Part shown: positions 51,324 through 60,966 of the stretch, piece by piece | Layout of the letters: each line of letters begins with the position of its first letter | Position numbering within the stretch: position 1 is the stretch's first letter | Assembly (NCBI GenBank): GCA_023168345.1 | Contig: AP025689.1 | Location: 360,001-424,000, forward strand | Length of the DNA stretch: 64,000 nt | Reading direction: 5' to 3' | DNA from: Lysinibacillus sp. PLM2 | Lineage (GTDB): Bacteria > Bacillota > Bacilli > Bacillales_A > Planococcaceae | Notes under the pieces: generated by a model | The model's database searches: none | Seen by the model: the letters and a program-made list of their open reading frames with translations, nothing else | Told to the model about the DNA's origin: nothing | Translations under genes and position numbers: made by a program

Positions 51324-52739
51324 TTAATTTGCTTTTACTAATTCATCCTCATTTTGATCCTCTTTATCGTCGTCACCTAACATCTTCACAAGCTTTTTCG
51401 AAATGGCAATAAGAACTAAGCCAAGAACAATTACAGCAAGACCAATCACAGAGAATACTTCAAAATATCCCATACTTGCAGTAACGGCACCTAATTGACC
51501 TGCTAAGATGTTTGCCACGAAAGAGCTGGCCATCCAAACAGCCATTAGTAAAGAAGCGAATTTAATTGGTGCGTACTTACTTACAAATGAAAGTCCTACT
51601 GGAGAAAGGAACAATTCACCAATTGTATGGAAAAGATATGTGAATACAATAAACATAATATTTGCTTTGATAGTAATATTGCTATCGTCGCTACCCGTTT
51701 GCATAATTGCGAATAGTAACACTATAAATCCAAATCCAAGTAAGATCATACCGATCCCCATTTTTGTTGGAACTGGGAGATCTCCGCGTTTTGAATTTGA
51801 TAGCTTCACCCATAGCAGAGATACAAGCGGCGCTAATAGGATAATGAATAGTGGGTTAACTGACTGGAACCATGCTGTCGGTATTTCCCATCCAAATACC
51901 GTACGGTCAATAAATTTATCTGTATAAATACTTAATGCGCCACCAGCTTGTTCAAATCCAGCCCAGAAGAAGATAACAATCGCTGTTAAAATGAAAATAA
52001 CCGCAGTTCTGTTTTTCTCAACTTTTGTTAGTTTTTGTTTTTCTACTACTCCTGTACTTGAAACTTGTGGTTTTCCCACCGGTTTTTTACCAATATCACC
52101 CAAGAAGCGATTTCCTAAAGCGTTAAATAAGATTTGTCCAATAACCATACCGATTGCAGAAGCAAGGAATCCGTATTTATATCCGTATTCAATAATGCCA
52201 TTTGCTGACACTGCAAACCATTTATCAGTAATAGCACCGATAATTAATGGTGCGAAAAATGCGCCTGTGTTGATTCCCATGTAGAAAATTGTAAACGCAG
52301 CATCGCGACGTTTGTCTTTTGGACCATAAAGCTCCCCAACAATTGTAGAAATGTTTGGTTTAAAGAAACCATTACCAATAATGAGTAAACCTAAGCCAAT
52401 ATATACGGCAGTAAAGCTTTGATGTGCAAATAGAACAAGGTTACCTAATGCCATGATGATACCGCCAATTGTAACTGCTTTACGTTGTCCTAAGTATCTA
52501 TCTGATAGATAACCACCGATTAACGGTGTAAAATAGACGGCTCCTGTAAAGAATCCATATAACATAAGAGCGGTACTTTCATCCATGCCTAATCCACCGC
52601 TAACTAAAGATTTAGTCAGGTAAAGAATTAAGATGGCTCTCATACCGTAATAACTAAAGCGTTCCCACATTTCTGTCATGAATAACAGATATAATCCAGG
52701 AGGATGCTTTTTTGTATTCTGATCAATAGTTGTTTCCAC
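51324..52739 (-). CDS. Proton-dependent oligopeptide transporter (POT family)
   Basis: 471-residue MFS-type di/tripeptide symporter with 12-14 helices. WERFSYYGMRAILILYLT (about 26-43) and the PTR2 signature GFFKPNISTIVGELY (about 123-137) are diagnostic. The start is GTG at 52739 with GGAGG nine bases upstream. B. subtilis YclF or lactococcal DtpT are the obvious relatives. Single-gene unit. Confidence 0.9.
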   Translation of the reverse strand: METTIDQNTKKHPPGLYLLFMTEMWERFSYYGMRAILILYLTKSLVSGGLGMDESTALMLYGFFTGAVYFTPLIGGYLSDRYLGQRKAVTIGGIIMALGNLVLFAHQSFTAVYIGLGLLIIGNGFFKPNISTIVGELYGPKDKRRDAAFTIFYMGINTGAFFAPLIIGAITDKWFAVSANGIIEYGYKYGFLASAIGMVIGQILFNALGNRFLGDIGKKPVGKPQVSSTGVVEKQKLTKVEKNRTAVIFILTAIVIFFWAGFEQAGGALSIYTDKFIDRTVFGWEIPTAWFQSVNPLFIILLAPLVSLLWVKLSNSKRGDLPVPTKMGIGMILLGFGFIVLLFAIMQTGSDDSNITIKANIMFIVFTYLFHTIGELFLSPVGLSFVSKYAPIKFASLLMAVWMASSFVANILAGQLGAVTASMGYFEVFSVIGLAVIVLGLVLIAISKKLVKMLGDDDKEDQNEDELVKAN

Positions 52740-53190
52740 GTGATGATGCCTCCAGGGTGTGTTTAATTATTTTAGTATAATTATCTTAATTTATAAACAA
52801 TTAAATAGTCAATGAAATTATAAAAAAAACAATATCGTGAAAAATACTAATATTTATTATATTCAATTAATAATGTTGTACATATTGATAACAAAGGGAT
52901 TGATATTTTTGTAGTAAAAAACAGCATCCAAATTAACCAAAAATTGCTATATTAAAATAACTAAAATTTCTGATGAAAGTTTAATAGACCGATTTTTCTC
53001 CAGCAATAGGAAATTGATAAAGACAAGTATGTAAATTTGGCTCATATTTAATTACAGAATGGATTATACGACAACTATTAACATACCCCATAGTAATAAA
53101 GTATTTACGTTCCCACAAAGACTTTTCTAGAGAATTATTTAGCATTTTTATGTACGCTTAAATTGGAAAAAAGATGAGAGTTGAAATTTT
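52740..53190. other. 451-bp AT-rich intergenic region
   Basis: Promoter region of the POT gene (minus) and, at its right end, of the ECF sigma factor. No reading frame with a ribosome binding site and no clear hairpin seen. Confidence 0.5.
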
Positions 53191-53217
53191 TGAAACTAAT
53201 CTAATCCTTTCTCCGTC
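53191..53217 (+). promoter_or_regulatory. ECF-type promoter, likely self-recognised
   Basis: TGAAAC (53191-53196), 17 bases, CGTC (53214-53217). This is the bipartite form read by Bacillus ECF sigma factors (TGAAAC plus CGT-), placed 31 bases before the sigma gene. Confidence 0.65.
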
Positions 53218-53247
53218 TAATCATAAATTTTGAAAGGAGGGGCAGTT

Positions 53248-53760
53248 TTGAACAACTCCTTAGAGAAAGAATTTGATCAACATCATTTAATGTTACTTAA
53301 ACTTGCTTATACATATGTAAAAAGCCGTGCAATGGCTGAGGATATTGTACAGGATGTATTCGAGAAAGCGATTGAAAAGGAATCAGCTTTTCGAGGAGAT
53401 GCATCATATAAAACCTATTTGATTCGTATGACCATTAATCGAAGTTATGACTATTTAAGAAGCTGGAAATATAAGCAACAGTCTATAACAAACACGATTG
53501 CACAATTATTTAATTCTGACACCCCTGAGAAGAATGCCATTTTGAATGATGTAAAAGCCCAGCTGGGTATCGCTATATTAAAGTTGAAACCAAAATATAG
53601 GGAAATCATCGTTTTGTATTATTACGAAGATTTTACGACCTTTGAAATCGCAAAGTTTTTAAATATACCTGAAGGAACAGTCAAAACAAGGTTAAAGAGA
53701 GCGCGGGAGCAGTTAAAACATAAACTTGATGGGTTGAAAGGGGTGGATTTTAATGCATAA
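53248..53760 (+). CDS. ECF sigma-70 family RNA polymerase sigma factor
   Basis: 170-residue ECF sigma factor. Region 2 (about 12-80, AYTYVKSRAMAEDIVQDVFEKA and TYLIRMTINRSYDYLR) binds core and the -10; region 4 (about 105-160, LKPKYREIIVLYYYEDFTTFEIAKFLNIPEGTVKTRLKRA in part) binds the -35. Start is TTG at 53248, seven bases after AAAGGAGG; the frame from 53230 starts before that site. It overlaps by 8 bases a gene for a membrane protein that is probably its anti-sigma factor. A self-type promoter upstream suggests a positive loop. Confidence 0.9.
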   Translation: MNNSLEKEFDQHHLMLLKLAYTYVKSRAMAEDIVQDVFEKAIEKESAFRGDASYKTYLIRMTINRSYDYLRSWKYKQQSITNTIAQLFNSDTPEKNAILNDVKAQLGIAILKLKPKYREIIVLYYYEDFTTFEIAKFLNIPEGTVKTRLKRAREQLKHKLDGLKGVDFNA

Positions 53761-54805
53761 AGAGGTAAAGGAAAGTCTAAATAGGATTTTTGAAAAGGAA
53801 GGTATTCGGGATGGAATGGTAAAAACAGTAAAAGCAGAAAAGGTAGCAAAACGAATATGGAAGCCAGCTGTTGCGGGCATCGGTGTAGTATTTATTGCTT
53901 TGTTTTTAATCATATCACCGTTGACAAAAGAATCAACAGACAAAACGAATGGAAATCCTGAGAATGCCTTTGAAGCTTTGAATCTTTTTAAGCTAAAAGG
54001 GGCGTATATAGGCGATAATTCGGCGGTATCAGAGATTGTGACATCAGTAATAGGGGAGCGAGGGTATGAATATATCGAGTTGCAGACGAAGAACGAGCCC
54101 TACGGATTAATCGTACACACAGAATCGGGTATAATCGAACAGCTGCAATTAAAATTAGCCCTTTACGTATTTGTGTTAGTGCAAAATGCAGACTATGTGC
54201 AATTTGTAACGAATGATCAGCATGAAGTAGTACAAAAATCCGAATTGGAGAAAGACTACCAGATTGATTTTAAGTCAATTCAAGATGAAGAAACGTTAAA
54301 TTCAATTTATGCAGGATTAACAGAGAGTAATGACTATCCAGTTGTATTCAATACAACACAGGAGCATGTATATAAAATACTGTTTAATGCAAGGGCTAGA
54401 GCAATTAAACAACCGGGTATTATCGATATTTTTAACCCTCAATTTGAATTTGATTTAGATGGTGAGAAATATCATTTATGGATCAATGATCAATCGGCAG
54501 TATTGGTGAAAGTATCAGACTCGCATTCATGGTATAAGCTTTCTAGCGAAGACTTTACCGAATTACAAAGGATGCTTTCAGAAGAAATTTTAGTGATCAC
54601 AGGGGAAATTATAGAGATCGAGGGGAATCGATTGTTCGTAAAGGAAACCGATGCAATACAAAATAACGGCCAATATGATTCGGCGTATGTATCTGTTGCA
54701 AATGGTGATGTATTTTCAGTCGGACAACATATTTCTGTTTGGTCTTCTTTTGTAAATGAAAGTGTTCCAGTCCAAACAACCGCTTCACGAACTCAGAAAA
54801 AGTAG
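53753..54805 (+). CDS. Putative anti-sigma factor, single-pass membrane protein
   Basis: 350-residue protein overlapping the ECF sigma gene by 8 bases. A 40-residue basic cytoplasmic part is followed by one helix (about 41-62, AVAGIGVVFIALFLIISPL) and a 290-residue extracytoplasmic part that I do not recognise. No zinc-binding HxxxCxxC (ZAS) motif is visible in the N-terminus, so the sigma contact would differ from RsiW-type. DUF4825-like features (HLWINDQSAVLV, WYKLSSEDFTELQ) appear in the outside domain. Coupling with the sigma gene is the main reason for the call. Confidence 0.7.
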   Translation: MHKEVKESLNRIFEKEGIRDGMVKTVKAEKVAKRIWKPAVAGIGVVFIALFLIISPLTKESTDKTNGNPENAFEALNLFKLKGAYIGDNSAVSEIVTSVIGERGYEYIELQTKNEPYGLIVHTESGIIEQLQLKLALYVFVLVQNADYVQFVTNDQHEVVQKSELEKDYQIDFKSIQDEETLNSIYAGLTESNDYPVVFNTTQEHVYKILFNARARAIKQPGIIDIFNPQFEFDLDGEKYHLWINDQSAVLVKVSDSHSWYKLSSEDFTELQRMLSEEILVITGEIIEIEGNRLFVKETDAIQNNGQYDSAYVSVANGDVFSVGQHISVWSSFVNESVPVQTTASRTQKK

Positions 54806-54916
54806 GATACTCTTCACTTTTTTAAAACCGAAAAAACTCATTCTATATTCTTCCTTGATAATATTTGAATAACCTTTCATGCAGTTTATTCATACCCTTT
54901 ATCATGGAGGGGGATT

Positions 54917-55855
54917 ATGGGGTCAATAAGTTTACTTTTGCAAGAACTGTTAATGCTTTATGGAATAGCAATACTAGGTTTTATCGCTAGGAGAAGGGGC
55001 ATCCTTAATGAAAATGCAAATAGTGTATTAACACAATTGATTCTTTACATCACATTACCAGCTTTAATTTTATTTTCATTAGATGTTTCATTTTCTTTTT
55101 CCTTAGTAAAGGAATTTTTTTGGCTTGTTTTAATGTCTATTTATGTGCTTGTTTTATCTATACTGTTAGCTATTTGGATGAGAAGAAATGCTAAACTGTC
55201 AACAAAGCAAGCTAGTGTATACGAAGGAATGATTATTTTTGGAAACCAAGGATTTATCGGTTATGCGGTAATTTATATTCTTTTTGGAGACCAAGGAATC
55301 ATTTATTTAACAATATTTAATATATGTTACTTATTATTAATATGGTCGTATGGTATGTACCTGTTTTGTAAAAGTAATGATGCAATAAAACGAAAAGATT
55401 TATTTTTAAATCCAGGTATTATTTCTACAATTGTAGGATTAGTGATTTTTATATTGCCGATAAGCTGGCCAACTATGATTTCAGATGGTCTTGAAATGGT
55501 TGGAAAAATGACCGTTCCACTATCAATGATCATAATTGGGAGTTTAATCGCAAATATAAAATCCGTGTCTCTTTTTTCGATGTTAAAAAATAGAGCGCTA
55601 TGGAAAATTGCAATTGCGAAACTTATAATGATTCCATTATTATTGATTCCGTTTATAGTAATTTCTGTACCAACACCACTATTATTAATTGCTGTTATAG
55701 TGTCTGGAATGCCTTCTGCACCAACGATTTCTCTATATGCACAAAAATATGGTGCGGATACTTCCTTTGCGTCGTTAGCGGTATTGTTAACTACATTGTT
55801 ATGTATTGTTACTATCCCATTTCTATATTGGGTTGTAGAACTTTTAACTCATTAA
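54917..55855 (+). CDS. AEC family transporter
   Basis: 312-residue membrane protein with ten helices in two five-helix repeats, typical of the auxin-efflux-carrier family (malate/auxin permeases such as MleP, YwkB). ITLPALILFSL (about 43-53), FGNQGFIGYAV (about 108-118) and VSGMPSAPTISLYAQKYG (about 265-282) are the family's broken-helix regions. GGAGGGGG lies just before the ATG. Substrate unknown; probably a small organic acid. Confidence 0.85.
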   Translation: MGSISLLLQELLMLYGIAILGFIARRRGILNENANSVLTQLILYITLPALILFSLDVSFSFSLVKEFFWLVLMSIYVLVLSILLAIWMRRNAKLSTKQASVYEGMIIFGNQGFIGYAVIYILFGDQGIIYLTIFNICYLLLIWSYGMYLFCKSNDAIKRKDLFLNPGIISTIVGLVIFILPISWPTMISDGLEMVGKMTVPLSMIIIGSLIANIKSVSLFSMLKNRALWKIAIAKLIMIPLLLIPFIVISVPTPLLLIAVIVSGMPSAPTISLYAQKYGADTSFASLAVLLTTLLCIVTIPFLYWVVELLTH

Positions 55856-55954
55856 ACTTACTCTTCTTTTCTTCAAGTTATTCACCTTATGAATTTTATG
55901 TATTTGGAAATGATAAAAACGTAATAGAAAAAGTCGAAAAAGGAGTATTAAACA

Positions 55955-56380
55955 GTGAGTGAAGATATAAAAGAAAAAGTGAAAAAAATTATAGCAGATC
56001 ATCAAATGGGTGTACTTTCTTCAGTGGAAAATAATAAACCCCATTCAAGATATATGACGTTTTATAATGACAATTTAACGTTATATACACCAACTAAAAG
56101 GGATACAGAGAAAATAGAGGAAATAGAATTAAATCCAGCTGTTTCTGTATTGTTGGGATATGAAGAGAATGGGTTAAGTGATGCTTACGTGGAAATTACG
56201 GGAACGGCTACCCTAAATGATTCCCAAGAATTAAAAAAGCAATATTGGGATGAATCATATAAAAAGTGGTTTGATGGCCCAGAAGATCCAAATTACGTAT
56301 TTCTTGAAATACAACCTGAGATTATCCGTATTTTAAATATGTCTGGTGAACCACCCCAAGAAATTACTTTAGAAAATTGA
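55955..56380 (+). CDS. Pyridoxamine 5'-phosphate oxidase-like protein (YdaG type)
   Basis: 141-residue split-barrel flavin-binding protein of the general-stress-protein-26 type. MGVLSSVENNKPHSRYMTFY (about 19-38), LTLYTPTKRDTEKIEEIELNP (about 43-63) and YVEITGTATL are family segments; FMN is the likely ligand. It starts with GTG eight bases after AAAAGGAG. The biochemical role of such proteins is unclear; in Bacillus a relative, YdaG, belongs to the SigB stress regulon. Confidence 0.82.
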   Translation: MSEDIKEKVKKIIADHQMGVLSSVENNKPHSRYMTFYNDNLTLYTPTKRDTEKIEEIELNPAVSVLLGYEENGLSDAYVEITGTATLNDSQELKKQYWDESYKKWFDGPEDPNYVFLEIQPEIIRILNMSGEPPQEITLEN

Positions 56381-56422
56381 AGATTGTCACCTAGTGAATT
56401 CCTAATATAAATATTTTTAATT

Positions 56423-56460
56423 TGGCTCTTCGTTCAATTTATTAAAAGAACGAGGAGCCA
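56423..56460 (+). terminator. Possible terminator after the PNPOx-like gene
   Basis: TGGCTCTTCGTTC/GAACGAGGAGCCA around a 12-base loop, followed by a weak TTATTATTT tract. Confidence 0.6.
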
Positions 56461-56526
56461 TTATTATTTCAACGACTACCTTCATAATGAAACCCAGCAA
56501 GAGGGCTCACTGGGACAAATTTTTTG

Positions 56527-57138
56527 TTATTCACTTTCTTTATGAAGATGGTAGGGAAGATGTAGACGCCAATTGTAGTGAATCGCAGACATTCGTAAAG
56601 CAACAACCACAAGGACGATAACAGTTAACTCAAGTGGAGAATTCCAACCTAACCAAATACAAAAAGCACATAAAATAGTTAAAATCGCGTGAATTTCTTC
56701 CTTTAGGGCAAGCGGTCTTCTTTGTGCTATGATATCACGAATCATTCCGCCACCAATTCCGGTAAACATCGACGCTAAAATGATTACACCTAAATCATTC
56801 ATAAACACCTCTTTGGCCAACATCGCCCCTTGTAATGCGAAAGAAGCAAGTCCAATGGAATCAAAAAACAAACTCCATCGCCTCCAATGGTTTAGCAACT
56901 TCAGCGGCAGAAAGACAATAATTGTTAGTGTCATCAAAACTGTAAATATAATGACAGGATCCCAAAGCTCAGTAACAGGAACACCAATAATTATATTACG
57001 AATGAGAGCTCCTCCAAAGGCTGTAGTTAAACCAAGTGCGTAAACCCCTATAAAAGAGTATTTTGCCTCAAGTGCCACAAATGCGCCACTCGCTGCATAA
57101 GAAATAATTCCGATAAAATGTAGAACAATCCAAGACAT
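56527..57138 (-). CDS. TRIC-family channel (UPF0126)
   Basis: 203-residue membrane protein with seven helices in two repeats of the trimeric intracellular cation channel family, GxGGGxxRD type: FGGALIRNIIIG (about 43-54) and GIGGGMIRDII (about 130-140). The start is the ATG at 57138 with GGAGG 11-12 bases upstream; the longer frame to 57231 runs through a terminator hairpin and is rejected. Bacterial TRIC proteins conduct K+ or Na+ and have been linked to amino-acid transport. The leader holds an intrinsic terminator. Confidence 0.85.
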   Translation of the reverse strand: MSWIVLHFIGIISYAASGAFVALEAKYSFIGVYALGLTTAFGGALIRNIIIGVPVTELWDPVIIFTVLMTLTIIVFLPLKLLNHWRRWSLFFDSIGLASFALQGAMLAKEVFMNDLGVIILASMFTGIGGGMIRDIIAQRRPLALKEEIHAILTILCAFCIWLGWNSPLELTVIVLVVVALRMSAIHYNWRLHLPYHLHKESE

Positions 57139-57201
57139 TTCTTTAAAAAACCTCCTAAAACTTAAACACGATCCGCGATTAAAATAGTGCAAAAAACAAA
57201 A

Positions 57202-57244
57202 AACTCCACCACAAGTTATGTCTAATGACATCTTGTAGTGGAGT
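57202..57244 (-). terminator. Leader terminator (attenuator candidate) of the TRIC gene
   Basis: ACTCCACTACAAG...GTC / GAC...CTTGTGGTGGAGT on the minus strand (nearly perfect 18-bp stem), followed directly by TTTTTTGTTTTTT. It lies 64 bases before the TRIC start, downstream of a promoter TTGTTT-16-TATAAT (minus, -10 near 57372-57377). Confidence 0.65.
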
Positions 57245-57462
57245 AATTAATTAGCAATACCTACTAATGAATCATTCCATGGAAAAAGTAAAAATAGAGT
57301 TCTAACAAAAAGATTTATTAGAATTCCATTTCAAAAGCTGTTTAAATGATAAATAATAGTCAAGATTATACTCTGATTTTCTAAAAAAACAAGACATATT
57401 TAGGACGAATGAATATTTAAAAGTCTTTGTTGTATAGTATTAAGCTATTAGGAGGCAAGAAC

Positions 57463-57807
57463 ATGGGAAAAAGGGAAACGATGTTTAATGATATTGTGCG
57501 GAAAATGCGAAAAGAGATTTATGGAAAAGGACCAGAGCGAATTCATACCCATTTCGTAGAGAACATGGCCGTTACTGTCATGTATGGGATTTTAACCCCC
57601 ACCGAAAAATTTATTACGCAAACCGAAGAAGGCAAAAAAGTAATCCATAATGCCAGAACTCAAATGATTCAAGATCTTTACAAGCAACAAATCCCAGAAG
57701 GTATGGAAGAACTCATCGGCTCCAAACTTCTCCACCTATTTTCAGATGTGAAAATAGAAGAGGATATGGCGGTGTCGGTGTTTATTTTTGAGGGTAGGAT
57801 TGAATGA
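57463..57807 (+). CDS. DUF2294 protein
   Basis: 114-residue DUF2294 family protein. YGKGPERIHTHFVENMAVTVMYGILTPTEK (about 19-48, in part) is the family core. AGGAGG before the ATG at 57463; the frame to 57427 includes that site. DUF2294 proteins occur singly or with cation transporters and are of unknown function. Divergent from the TRIC gene. Confidence 0.85.
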   Translation: MGKRETMFNDIVRKMRKEIYGKGPERIHTHFVENMAVTVMYGILTPTEKFITQTEEGKKVIHNARTQMIQDLYKQQIPEGMEELIGSKLLHLFSDVKIEEDMAVSVFIFEGRIE

Positions 57808-58102
57808 AAAATCAACGAGCTTATGTAAAGTAGATATCAAAAAAATAAGATTTTTATCTAAAATTTCTACGATTTTTTAAAAAACTTTCATTTTCAAAAT
57901 CACAATTATCTGAGCTAAGTCCATTTGTTTATAAAAGCTATAATACTTAACAATAACAAGGGAAATGAATGGTAAGTGTTGCAATAAATAATAGATTAAA
58001 TTGATATAAAAATAGTGTATTAAATACCGATATAAGAAAAAGGATATAATTGTAATTTTTAAGTTGTTAGTACTATTTTCGTATTGATAATCAAGCATAT
58101 TG
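57808..58102. other. 295-bp AT-rich gap
   Basis: Nothing recognised except general AT-richness up to the promoter of the GGDEF-EAL gene. Confidence 0.5.
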
Positions 58103-58130
58103 TTGACGGCCTTCTCTATGTTGATAATAT
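58103..58130 (+). promoter_or_regulatory. Promoter of the GGDEF-EAL gene
   Basis: TTGACG (58103-58108), 16 bases, TAATAT (58125-58130), 52 bases before the start. Confidence 0.5.
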
Positions 58131-58181
58131 GTCACTTTTATCAACTGACAGATAATAAACTGATATGTTGGAGGGAAGTAA

Positions 58182-60710
58182 TTGTCAATTAAAGCAAAAC
58201 TATCATTAATATTTTCACTTATTGTTTCTATAATCTTAATTATAAATATGGTATTAAGCTATTATTCTGTGAGAAGCCTTTTAGAAGAGAAAAACAAGAC
58301 TCAAATGGAACTTCTAGTGAAGAATATTGCTATTTCAATCGAGCATTATCAATATGGTTCGAATTATATAGAAGAGTTACTTGGGCATGAATTGCGAACA
58401 GCGTCTATCGCTGTAAAGTATGCACTTAATCCTGATATAAATCATGTGACAAATGAGGAACTTGAAGAATTGAGTAAGGAGCTTGATATTGCTCATATTA
58501 CGCTGCTTACAAAAGAGAAAGATGATATCGTTGGCGCAAAATCTTCTGATCCTAAAGAGCTTAATTTAAGCACTAAGGAATGGGGTTATTGGTATACAGC
58601 ATTTCATCAATTATTTGATGAACAGCAAGTTACTATTCCTGAAGGGCAAAAACTTCCTAACTACTGGGCAGGGCCATTAAACATTTCTGTGTCAGATCCT
58701 AACTATATCGATAAATGGGGATACTTTTATGATGGAACAACAAATTACATCATTGACCCATATGTTAGGGCAAATCAAATGCAAAAATTTGAGGAATTAA
58801 TGGGCCCTGAGATAATTATCCAAAAAATATTGGAAGATAACCCTATGTTCTTAGAAATTACAGGGTTCAATCCGGAAAGCTTTGGGCATGATGTTGAGTC
58901 AAAAGTATTTAATGGAGAGACGATTTATAGACTCGAGCAGCGTCCGATTAGTTTTGGTACATATCACTATAATCTTGGTGAAAAGGACATATCAAGTGTA
59001 AGAGAAGCAATTTCTTCAAATCAAATGGTAAATATAGAAACGATGGTTAATGATCAAAAGGTTATAAAGAGCTTCGTGCCAGTTCAAGCAGAGAATCCGT
59101 ATGTAATCGGAATTGTGATGGATAAAAAGGCAATTGAAGACGCCCTAAATCAGCACTTATTACGTGATCTAATTATTTCTTCTATTTTAATCTTCTTTGT
59201 TTTCGCCTTTAGTTATTTTTACTCGGGTTATGTGGTAAAACCAATATTGCAAATTATAAACAAAGTAAAAGAAATTTCAGCGGGGCATTTTGGAGTACAT
59301 ATTGATGGTAAGCGAAATGACGAATTAGGTTTATTAACAAAAGGCGTTAATATTATGTCTAGTAACTTAGCAGATTATAAGAGCCAATTAGAATATTTAG
59401 CTTACTATGATGTATTAACGAACCTGCCAAATAGACGTCTATTTCAGGAAAAATTAAATCAGTTCATGCTTGAAGCGGATAGGGATGAAAGCCGACTTGC
59501 AGTGATGTTTTTTGATTTAGACCGATTTAAGTTTGTTAATGATATATTCGGTCATACAATGGGAGATAAATTACTTAAAGAAGTAGCCAAAAGAGTTAAA
59601 GAACAACTTGGTGTAAGTGGTACGCTTTTCCGAATTGGTGGTGATGAGTTTACGATAATTCTTCCTAATCAAACGAGAGACTCAACGTGCAGAATTGCCG
59701 ATGATATTATTCAATCATTATCTAGTCCATTTTTGATAGACGGCTATGAGATGATTGTTACACCTAGTATAGGAATTAGTTTTTATCCTGAGGATGCAAA
59801 TAATGCAGAAACGATACTGCAAAATACAGATATAGCGATGTATCGAGCGAAAGAAAATGGCAAAAACAATTACCAATTCTTTGTACCGGAAATTAACGAA
59901 TCATTTTCTAGAAAGGTCCAGTTGGAAAAGGATTTGCATAAAGCAATTGAAAATAAGGAATTTATACTTTATTTTCAGCCACAAGTGGATATCAAGTCTG
60001 GGGAAATTATAGGAGCAGAGGCATTAGTACGTTGGCAGCATCCTGAACTAGGGTTAATTCCTCCGGGAGTATTCATTCCATTGGCAGAAGAAAATGGTTT
60101 AATCATTCCTCTTGGTGAATGGATACTTAAAACAGCATGTAAGCAAATGAAAATCTGGCAGGACTCTGCGCATATCAATATACGAATTGCGATAAATTTA
60201 TCAGTTCTTCAGTTCCAACAGGGAAATCTGGCAGAAACAGTAACGAAAATTTTGGAGGAGACAGGTGTTGATCCTAAATTCCTAGAGTTAGAAATTACGG
60301 AGAGTATAGCTTCGCAGGATGCAAAATATACGATTATGAGACTGGAGCAACTAAAAAATATAGGAATTCAAATCTCCATGGATGACTTTGGGACTGGTTA
60401 TTCTTCACTTAGCTACCTAAAGAAATTTCCGATTGATAAGTTGAAAGTCGATAAATCATTTGTAGATGATATTACCAATCCAGAAGATCGAGTAATGGTG
60501 AATACGATTATAACAATGGCGCATAATTTAAATTTAAATGTCATTGCAGAAGGCGTTGAAACTGAAGAACAATTAAAAATTCTTCAAGAAGAACAATGTG
60601 ATGAAGTTCAAGGATATTTATTTAGTAAACCATTACCAGTTGAAGAGTTTGAGAATCAGTATTACGAAATCTTAAAAAATGCGAGTGATAAAGTTCATAA
60701 GCAAAACTGA
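58182..60710 (+). CDS. Cache/HAMP/GGDEF/EAL hybrid c-di-GMP enzyme
   Basis: 842-residue membrane protein. Helix at about 8-30, a large extracytoplasmic sensor (about 35-325), second helix (about 328-348), HAMP (about 350-400), GGDEF (about 410-570) and EAL (about 585-835). GGDEF is intact (IGGDEF, about 490); EAL motifs GAEALVRW, LEITES, DDFGTGYSS, KVDKSFVDD and EGVET are also present. Both activities are possible; which one dominates cannot be told. No RxxD I-site is visible. The TTG start follows GGAGGG. The gene has its own promoter and terminator. Confidence 0.88.
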   Translation: MSIKAKLSLIFSLIVSIILIINMVLSYYSVRSLLEEKNKTQMELLVKNIAISIEHYQYGSNYIEELLGHELRTASIAVKYALNPDINHVTNEELEELSKELDIAHITLLTKEKDDIVGAKSSDPKELNLSTKEWGYWYTAFHQLFDEQQVTIPEGQKLPNYWAGPLNISVSDPNYIDKWGYFYDGTTNYIIDPYVRANQMQKFEELMGPEIIIQKILEDNPMFLEITGFNPESFGHDVESKVFNGETIYRLEQRPISFGTYHYNLGEKDISSVREAISSNQMVNIETMVNDQKVIKSFVPVQAENPYVIGIVMDKKAIEDALNQHLLRDLIISSILIFFVFAFSYFYSGYVVKPILQIINKVKEISAGHFGVHIDGKRNDELGLLTKGVNIMSSNLADYKSQLEYLAYYDVLTNLPNRRLFQEKLNQFMLEADRDESRLAVMFFDLDRFKFVNDIFGHTMGDKLLKEVAKRVKEQLGVSGTLFRIGGDEFTIILPNQTRDSTCRIADDIIQSLSSPFLIDGYEMIVTPSIGISFYPEDANNAETILQNTDIAMYRAKENGKNNYQFFVPEINESFSRKVQLEKDLHKAIENKEFILYFQPQVDIKSGEIIGAEALVRWQHPELGLIPPGVFIPLAEENGLIIPLGEWILKTACKQMKIWQDSAHINIRIAINLSVLQFQQGNLAETVTKILEETGVDPKFLELEITESIASQDAKYTIMRLEQLKNIGIQISMDDFGTGYSSLSYLKKFPIDKLKVDKSFVDDITNPEDRVMVNTIITMAHNLNLNVIAEGVETEEQLKILQEEQCDEVQGYLFSKPLPVEEFENQYYEILKNASDKVHKQN

Positions 60711-60725
60711 AAATAGTTGATGTTA

Positions 60726-60757
60726 AAGGTATTTGGAGAAATCCAAATGCCTTTTTT
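60726..60757 (+). terminator. Terminator of the GGDEF-EAL gene
   Basis: AAAGGTATTTGG pairs with CCAAATGCCTTT, six-base loop, then TTTTAAT. Confidence 0.8.
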
Positions 60758-60793
60758 AATAAATAGATTTCGTTATAGGAAGCTGTTTCAGAG

Positions 60794-60836
60794 GCGACGG
60801 AGGAAGTTAAACTTTCGAAGACACTTCCTTTCGTCG
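60794..60836. other. Unassigned hairpin before the methyltransferase gene
   Basis: CGACGGAGGAAGT pairs with ACTTCCTTTCGTCG around TAAACTTTCGAAGAC, one bulge. No T-run. The GGAGGAAGT strand is Shine-Dalgarno-like but has no reading frame; purpose unknown. Confidence 0.4.
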
Positions 60837-60966
60837 GTATAAATCCCCATGGGAAGTGAAAACAACTGAAAATTGATTTATTAATCTAGATAAAAAACGA
60901 ATATTTTGGCTTATTGCGATGAAAAATGACATAATGAAAAGATTAAAACACATGAAGGATGACTAA

